From assembly GCA_023445955.1 (NCBI GenBank), contig JAEXJH010000086.1:1-9657 (forward strand): a stretch of DNA of 9,657 nt. Reading direction: 5' to 3'. A model generated the notes under the pieces. It worked only from the letters and a program-made list of their open reading frames with translations. It searched no databases and was not told the origin of the DNA. This DNA comes from Pseudomonadota bacterium. GTDB lineage: Bacteria > Pseudomonadota > Alphaproteobacteria > Caulobacterales > Caulobacteraceae. How positions within the stretch are numbered: the stretch's first letter is position 1; each line of letters begins with the position of its first letter. Positions 5,686-9,657 of the stretch are shown in pieces. Made by a program: the position numbers and the translations under genes.

Positions 5686-7068
5686 TCAGTTCGGCTTGCC
5701 GCTGGTCATGCCCAGCCGATACGGGGGCTCGGCGGCCGCCACGCCGGCGGGACGCACGGTCGGGGCCAGCGACGCCGCACCCTCCAAACCCTTGCCGGTG
5801 ACGTTGTTGATCGACAGCTTCGGCCCCTCCGCGATGGCGACGTCGACGCCCTTCAGCGTGACGTTCTTGATGTTGGCGAGGGTAATGCCCTTGCCGGCCG
5901 TGCCGGTGATGTCCTTCAGCACCAGGCCGTCCAGCGGCTTGTCGGGATGGATGTTGACCGCCTCGACCAGGACCGGGACGTCGGTGACCTTGATCCGCTC
6001 GAAGGTGAAGTTGCGCACCGTGGGGATGCCGGCCAAGCCCGCGACCGGGAACTGGTCCTGCTTGCCGCTGTCCAGGAAGTTCAGGCGCAGGAAGCCGTTG
6101 CGGGCGCCCGAGACCTCCAGGTCGCGCATGACGATGTCTTCGATGAACGCGCCGCGCCCCGGCCGGCTCTTGATGTAGACGGCGAAGGTGTAGGCCGACA
6201 GCATCTTGCAGCGCTCGACCCGTACGCGGCGGATGCCGGCCGAGGTCTCGCTGCCGATGCCGATGCAGGCCCAACGATGGTCCCTGAAGGTGCAGTCGGT
6301 GATGACGACGTCCTCGGTCGGGCGGGCGATCAGGGCGCCCTCCATGCCCCGGCCCGACTTCAGCGAGATGCAGTCGTCGACCGTGTCGAAGTCGCAGTGC
6401 TCGATAGTCACCCGGCGGCAGGAATCGACATCGACGCCGTCGGCCCGGCCGTTGACGACTACGTTCCGGAACAGGACGTCGTCGCAATAGACCGGGTGGA
6501 TCGACCACATGTCGTTCTGCTGGGTCTTCAGATCGGTGACCGTCAGGCCCTGAACGTCGACGAACTCCAGCAGCGCCGGATGGCGCAGGCCGGTCTCCTT
6601 CTGGACGCGCCCCTTGATCTCGTCGGAAGCGACGATGGCGCCCTTGCCCGTCAGCGCGATGTTGCGGGCGCCCTGTCCCCAGATCAGGCCAATATAGCCA
6701 GGCGCCCAGCGGCCCTCCCAGCGCACCTGCACGACCGGATAATCGGCGAGGTCGGGCGAGCCCTGCAGGGTCGCGCCCTCCTCGATGCGCAAGGTGGTGT
6801 CGGCGCCGATGCGGATCGCGCCGGTCAGGAAGGTCCCGGCCGAGAGCACCACCTCCCCGCCGCCGAACACGGCGCAGCGGTCGAGAGCCAGCTGGATCGC
6901 GTGGGTGTCCTTGGCGACGCCGTCGCCAACCGCGCCGAGTTCGCGCGGGTCTATCCGCAGTGTGGGCTTGGTCGGTGCGCGCTGGGTTAGAGCAGCACCC
7001 GCCGGGGTCGTGGCGATCAGCGCAGAGAGACCGGTCAGCGCCAGCACGGCGCGGCGATTGGCGGACAT
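5686..7068 (-). CDS. Exported glycoside hydrolase family 28 (polygalacturonase-like) protein with altered active site
   Basis: A 460-residue right-handed beta-helix protein of the pectinase family. The N-terminus (NRRAVLALTGLSALIA) is a signal peptide with a twin-arginine, possibly Tat-dependent, cleaved near AGA-A (about 25). The usual opening of exo-polygalacturonases is present: GAVGDGVAKDTHAIQLAL at 45-62. The core carries ADGVDVDSC (209-217) with Asp210, and VDDCISLKSGR (230-240) with the catalytic pair Asp231/Asp232. The GHG motif is replaced by WACIGIGSE (266-274), so the histidine position is Ala267, and RIK becomes YIK (298-300), keeping Lys300. It should hydrolyse a galacturonan-type polymer, but the altered residues suggest a different substrate or weakened activity. 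A GGGGAG precedes the ATG. A candidate regulator operator lies 29 bp upstream. No clear terminator separates it from pleD upstream. Confidence 0.85.
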   Translation of the reverse strand: MSANRRAVLALTGLSALIATTPAGAALTQRAPTKPTLRIDPRELGAVGDGVAKDTHAIQLALDRCAVFGGGEVVLSAGTFLTGAIRIGADTTLRIEEGATLQGSPDLADYPVVQVRWEGRWAPGYIGLIWGQGARNIALTGKGAIVASDEIKGRVQKETGLRHPALLEFVDVQGLTVTDLKTQQNDMWSIHPVYCDDVLFRNVVVNGRADGVDVDSCRRVTIEHCDFDTVDDCISLKSGRGMEGALIARPTEDVVITDCTFRDHRWACIGIGSETSAGIRRVRVERCKMLSAYTFAVYIKSRPGRGAFIEDIVMRDLEVSGARNGFLRLNFLDSGKQDQFPVAGLAGIPTVRNFTFERIKVTDVPVLVEAVNIHPDKPLDGLVLKDITGTAGKGITLANIKNVTLKGVDVAIAEGPKLSINNVTGKGLEGAASLAPTVRPAGVAAAEPPYRLGMTSGKPN

Positions 7069-7096
7069 GGACGTGACGCTCCCCGAGAACGGCTTA

Positions 7097-7110
7097 TGAC
7101 ACCGGTTTCT
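7097..7110. promoter_or_regulatory. Candidate LacI-type operator upstream of the GH28 gene
   Basis: TGACACCGGTTTCT is an imperfect palindrome centred on ACCGGT; half-sites TGACACC and AGAAACC agree at 5 of 7 positions. A CCGG or CG centre with TGA-type outer bases is typical of LacI-family sugar regulators, which often control polysaccharide genes in Caulobacter relatives. It lies 29 bp before the GH28 start. This is an inference from one site. Confidence 0.3.
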
Positions 7111-7170
7111 TCAGGGCAGCATGCGACGGACGCAGCGCGCCCGCCAATCCATAAATGCGAAGCAAACCGC

Positions 7171-8535
7171 TTACGCGGCCTTGCCGACCACCGCGTTCCG
7201 GCCCGAAGCCTTGGCCTGGTAGACGCCCTGGTCGGCGCGCTTGAGCAGGGCTTCGGGGGTGTCGTCCGCGCCGACCGTGGCCGAGACGCCGACCGAGATG
7301 GTCACCGTCAGCTGCTCCTTGGTCGGCCCCACCTTGAAGGGCGAGCCGGCGACGTGGTTGCGGATCCGCTCGGCGATGCGCAGGGCGTCGGCCAGCTGGG
7401 TGTCGGGCATCACCACCACGAACTCTACGCCGCCGAAGCGGCACGGCAGCTCGATGGCGCGGACGTTCGAGGCCAGGCGCAGGGCGAACTCGCGCAGCAC
7501 CTCGTCGCCGATGTCGTGGCCGAAGGTGTCGTTGATCTTCTTGAAGAAGTCGATGTCGATCAGCAGGGCCGAGACCGGCTCGCCGCCCATCGCCGCGCGC
7601 TTGACCAGCGAGTCCAGCTGGCCGGTCATGTAGCGACGGTTGTGCAGGCCCGTCAGCTGGTCGGTGACGGCCAGTTCCAGGCTGTGATCGAGGTTGTTGC
7701 GCAGATAGTCAGTATAGCGCTTGCGCTGGATCTGCGTCTTGACGCGGGCCGACAGCTCTTGCGGGTCTACCGGACGCGGCAGGATGTCGTTGACGCCGAT
7801 TTCCAGCGCCTTGACCATGCGGCCGCGATCGTCGGGATCGACCATGGCCAGCACGGGCAGCTGGCGCGAGCGCTCTTCCGACCGCAGCGAAGCGGTGAAG
7901 CGCAGGCCGTCGAAATTCTTGGCCGCGGCGTTGACGATGACCAGGTCGACCGGACCGCCGGCGCTGATCTTGGCCTTTTCCGGATCGCTCTCGATCACCG
8001 GGCGGTGCTCGACGCCCAGCTCGGCGGCGACGCGGGCGGCTTGGCGTTCGTTGTCGTCGACGATCAGCACCCGGCCGCCCAGGCCGTCTAGGCGAGCGGC
8101 GGCGCCGGCGATCACGCCCATGCGGCGGCCCGAGGCCTCGCGCTGGCGCAGTTCGTCGATCACCAGCTTGAAGCGGGTCAGGCTGCGCACGCGGGCGAAC
8201 AGCATGACGTCGTCGATGGGCTTGGTCAGGAAGTCCGAAGCGCCCGATTCCAGGCCCTGGATGCGATCGGCCCGGCCGTCGAGGGCGGTGATCAGCACCA
8301 CCGGGATGTGGCGGGTGGTCGGGTCTTCCTTGAGTTTGCGGCAGACGGTGAAGCCGTCCATGCCGGGCATCATCACGTCCAGCAAAATGATGTCGGGCAG
8401 GTCGCGCGCAGCCATCGCCAGCGCGGTGGGGCCGTCCATGGCGCTGGAGACTTCATAGTACTCGGCCGTCAGCTTGGCCTCGAGCAGACGGACATTGGCT
8501 TCGATGTCGTCGACGACGAGGATCCGGGCGCTCAT
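7171..8535 (-). CDS. pleD: Response regulator PleD (REC-REC-GGDEF) with degenerate GGVEF active site
   Basis: A 454-residue protein of exactly the C. crescentus PleD length. REC1 (1 to about 120) has Asp9/Asp10, phospho-acceptor Asp53 in [11 protein letters not shown], Thr83 and Lys105; REC2 (about 154-270) is the adaptor receiver; the GGDEF domain spans about 285-454. Known role of the family: phosphorylation by DivJ/PleC drives dimerisation at the stalked pole and synthesis of c-di-GMP from two GTP, promoting loss of motility and stalk growth. The nucleotide-site residues Asp327, Phe330, Phe331, Lys332, Asn335 and Asp344 are present. However the signature at 368-372 reads GGVEF, so Glu370 is Val (codon GTA), and the I-site is Arg359-x-x-Glu362 rather than RxxD. 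Arg178, Arg313 and Arg390 are kept. Cyclase activity is therefore doubtful. The start overlaps the divK stop by 4 nt (ATGA), indicating translational coupling. No convincing terminator follows the stop. Confidence 0.97.
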   Translation of the reverse strand: MSARILVVDDIEANVRLLEAKLTAEYYEVSSAMDGPTALAMAARDLPDIILLDVMMPGMDGFTVCRKLKEDPTTRHIPVVLITALDGRADRIQGLESGASDFLTKPIDDVMLFARVRSLTRFKLVIDELRQREASGRRMGVIAGAAARLDGLGGRVLIVDDNERQAARVAAELGVEHRPVIESDPEKAKISAGGPVDLVIVNAAAKNFDGLRFTASLRSEERSRQLPVLAMVDPDDRGRMVKALEIGVNDILPRPVDPQELSARVKTQIQRKRYTDYLRNNLDHSLELAVTDQLTGLHNRRYMTGQLDSLVKRAAMGGEPVSALLIDIDFFKKINDTFGHDIGDEVLREFALRLASNVRAIELPCRFGGVEFVVVMPDTQLADALRIAERIRNHVAGSPFKVGPTKEQLTVTISVGVSATVGADDTPEALLKRADQGVYQAKASGRNAVVGKAA

Positions 8536-8912
8536 GCGGCGGGGACCTTGTCCAGCAGGCGCTTGATGGTGTCCAGGAAGTGGACCACCGAGATCGGCTT
8601 GGAGATGTAGGCCTCGCAGCCGCCCTCACGGATGCGCTCCTCGTCGCCCTTCATGGCGAAGGCGGTGACGGCCACGACCGGGATGTGCGCCAGGTCGTCG
8701 TCTTCCTTGAGCCACTTGGTGACTTCCAGGCCGGAGATCTCCGGCAGCTGGATGTCCATCAGAATCAGGTCGGGCTTGTTGTCGCGAGCAATGGACAGCG
8801 CCGACAGACCCTCGCGGGTCTGCAGGGTGGCGTAACCCTGGGCCTCGAGCAGATCATGAAAAAGCTTCATGTTCAGCTCGTTATCCTCCACGATGAGGAC
8901 CTTCTTCGTCAT
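8532..8912 (-). CDS. divK: Single-domain response regulator DivK
   Basis: A 126-residue CheY-like receiver and nothing else, as expected for DivK. It has Glu9/Asp10 in IVEDNELN, phospho-acceptor Asp53 in [13 protein letters not shown], Thr83 in [10 protein letters not shown], Asp90 (the position of the known cold-sensitive divK D90G allele) and Lys105 in YISKPIS. Known role: phosphorylated by DivJ and dephosphorylated by PleC, DivK-P acts on the DivL-CckA pathway to lower CtrA activity at the stalked pole, and it also stimulates DivJ and PleC, hence PleD. The sequence is nearly identical to the C. crescentus protein as I recall it. It heads an operon with pleD. The upstream 114 bp hold a CtrA-type box and a perfect palindrome. 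The start is followed at once by the conserved [11 protein letters not shown]. Confidence 0.97.
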   Translation of the reverse strand: MTKKVLIVEDNELNMKLFHDLLEAQGYATLQTREGLSALSIARDNKPDLILMDIQLPEISGLEVTKWLKEDDDLAHIPVVAVTAFAMKGDEERIREGGCEAYISKPISVVHFLDTIKRLLDKVPAA

Positions 8913-8921
8913 CCTTACCCC

Positions 8922-8933
8922 GACCGTACGGTC
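8922..8933. promoter_or_regulatory. Perfect 12-bp palindrome in the divK leader
   Basis: GACCGTACGGTC is its own reverse complement and lies 9 nt before the divK start codon, overlapping a CACGTG hexamer (8933-8938). It could be an operator or an RNA stem close to the ribosome binding site. No known regulator is assigned. Confidence 0.4.
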
Positions 8934-8990
8934 ACGTGGCGACGCCTAGGGATTCGCGCCGTCTTCCAGAACCAGTTGCCACGAATATCC

Positions 8991-9005
8991 TTAAGCCCGC
9001 GCTAA
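8991..9005 (-). promoter_or_regulatory. Candidate CtrA box in the divK / HAD divergent promoter
   Basis: TTAA (8991-8994), seven bases, then CTAA (9002-9005); read towards divK it is TTAG-N7-TTAA, one base from the CtrA consensus TTAA-N7-TTAA. It lies 78-93 bp upstream of divK and about 21-36 bp before the HAD gene. Another TTAA half-site follows at 9011-9014. divK transcription is known to be cell-cycle controlled and CtrA-dependent in C. crescentus, which fits. Confidence 0.6.
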
Positions 9006-9026
9006 TCGCGTTAAGATCCCAAGCTC

Positions 9027-9657
9027 ATGGAACCACGCTACTCCGACCTTCAGGCCTGCGCCATCACGCCGACCGCTTCGCTGGTCATCGTCGATGTCGA
9101 CGAGGTGCTCGCGCAATTCATGCGCGGCTTCGGCGATTTCATCGGGCGCCATGGCTTCGAGCTGCGGGTCGATCGCTTCGCGTTGTTCCAGAACATCTAT
9201 CGGCCTGGCGAGACGGAACACCTCGACCTGATCGCGGGCAAGGCCCTGTTCGACGATTTCTTCCGCGACGGGGCCGATGACCTGATTCCCGCCATCGGCG
9301 CGGCCGACGCCCTGGCGGATCTGTCGGCCCGCGCCGAGGTGGTGATCCTGACCAACGCCCCCGAGCACGGCCGGCTGGCGCGCGCCAAGTGGCTGAAGAC
9401 CCACGGCTTCGACTACCCGTTGATCATCAACAGCGGCCCCAAGGGCCCGCCAGCCGCCGAGCTGGCCGCGCGCACCTCGGGTCGGGCCGTGTTCATCGAC
9501 GACCTTTTGCCGCAGCTGGAATCGGTGGCGGAGAAGGCTCCCGACGTCGGGCGGTTCCAGATGGTCAGCGACGAGCGCCTGCGCCCGTTCGCCCCCTCCG
9601 CCCCCGACCGTCACGTCCGTATTGACGAGTGGCCCCGTCTGAAGGCCGCCCTCGAGG
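9027..9657 (+). CDS. HAD-superfamily hydrolase, partial at the right end of the window
   Basis: At least 210 residues with no stop before the window ends. All four HAD motifs are visible: motif I DVDEV with nucleophile Asp23 and general acid/base Asp25, motif II ILTNAP with Thr109, the motif III lysine near Lys139 (SGPKGP), and motif IV FIDDL with Asp158/Asp159 for Mg. The region between motifs I and II (about 30-95) is a mostly helical cap. It probably acts as a cytoplasmic phosphatase; the substrate is unknown. The Shine-Dalgarno is weak, and the ATG is chosen because conserved motif I follows at the normal distance. It is divergent from divK across 114 bp, so the CtrA-type box could influence it too. 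The stop lies beyond the window, probably close by, since the fold is essentially complete. Confidence 0.85.
   Translation, partial: MEPRYSDLQACAITPTASLVIVDVDEVLAQFMRGFGDFIGRHGFELRVDRFALFQNIYRPGETEHLDLIAGKALFDDFFRDGADDLIPAIGAADALADLSARAEVVILTNAPEHGRLARAKWLKTHGFDYPLIINSGPKGPPAAELAARTSGRAVFIDDLLPQLESVAEKAPDVGRFQMVSDERLRPFAPSAPDRHVRIDEWPRLKAALE

Noticed and set aside
5662..6990. A 442-codon plus-strand reading frame opposite the GH28 gene
   Set aside because: Antisense to a recognised beta-helix enzyme; composition rich in A, D, G, R and V without motifs. Long shadow frames are expected at this GC content.
7350..7480. A frameshift or assembly artefact as the cause of the altered PleD motif
   Set aside because: The frame is intact on both sides, residue numbering matches the expected 454-residue protein exactly, and only the single residue of the motif differs, so a base substitution rather than an indel is indicated. 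A miscalled base is still possible.
7096..8091. A 331-codon plus-strand frame opposite pleD
   Set aside because: Antisense to an unmistakable pleD; composition is that of a shadow frame.
1..9657. tRNA or rRNA genes, CRISPR arrays, insertion sequences, phage or defence genes
   Set aside because: No regularly spaced repeats, transposase motifs, integrase or nuclease domains, or cloverleaf-like segments were seen; all gaps between genes are below 150 bp.

Overview
The window looks like chromosome of a Caulobacter species (Alphaproteobacteria, Caulobacterales) close to C. crescentus/vibrioides. The main reason is an almost textbook divK-pleD cell-cycle operon on the minus strand: both proteins match, over essentially full length, the C. 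crescentus proteins as I remember them. Very high GC, GC-rich third positions, a CtrA-type TTAA-N7-CTAA box ahead of divK and many GANTC (CcrM) sites fit the same assignment. The species cannot be fixed from the sequence alone.

Layout, left to right. A REP-like palindrome (1-28) follows a secreted CE2-type SGNH acetyl esterase (minus, 41-1057). Divergent from it is a class I/II PLP aminotransferase (plus, 1111-2268). A spacer with three consecutive hairpins separates this from a convergent exported M20D amidohydrolase (minus, 2402-3700). Divergent from the amidohydrolase, a Nudix hydrolase with a split Nudix box (plus, 3776-4504) is followed after 22 nt by an exported DUF6265-like protein (4527-4979). 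Next come rpmG (L33, plus, 5074-5241) with its own promoter and a strong intrinsic terminator, a small two-helix membrane protein (minus, 5303-5545), an exported GH28 pectinase-like protein (minus, 5686-7068), then pleD (7171-8535) and divK (8532-8912) on the minus strand. A HAD-like hydrolase (plus, from 9027) runs off the right end.

How they work together. DivK and PleD form one regulatory unit: DivK is the single-domain receiver of the PleC/DivJ pathway that controls CtrA, and PleD is the REC-REC-GGDEF output protein that normally makes c-di-GMP during the swarmer-to-stalked transition. The stop of divK and the start of pleD overlap (ATGA), implying translational coupling. The CE2 esterase and GH28 enzyme fit degradation of plant polysaccharide in the periplasm or outside the cell, but they are not adjacent. 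The remaining genes look like ordinary metabolic or housekeeping genes.

Most notable observation. The GGDEF signature of this PleD reads GGVEF, with the catalytic/metal-binding Glu370 replaced by Val (codon GTA at 7426-7428), and the inhibitory I-site RxxD reads RxxE. The rest of the protein, including phospho-acceptor Asp53, is intact. Taken at face value this is a PleD with a normal receiver module and a probably dead cyclase. I found no undescribed defence system, mobile element, CRISPR array or RNA gene.
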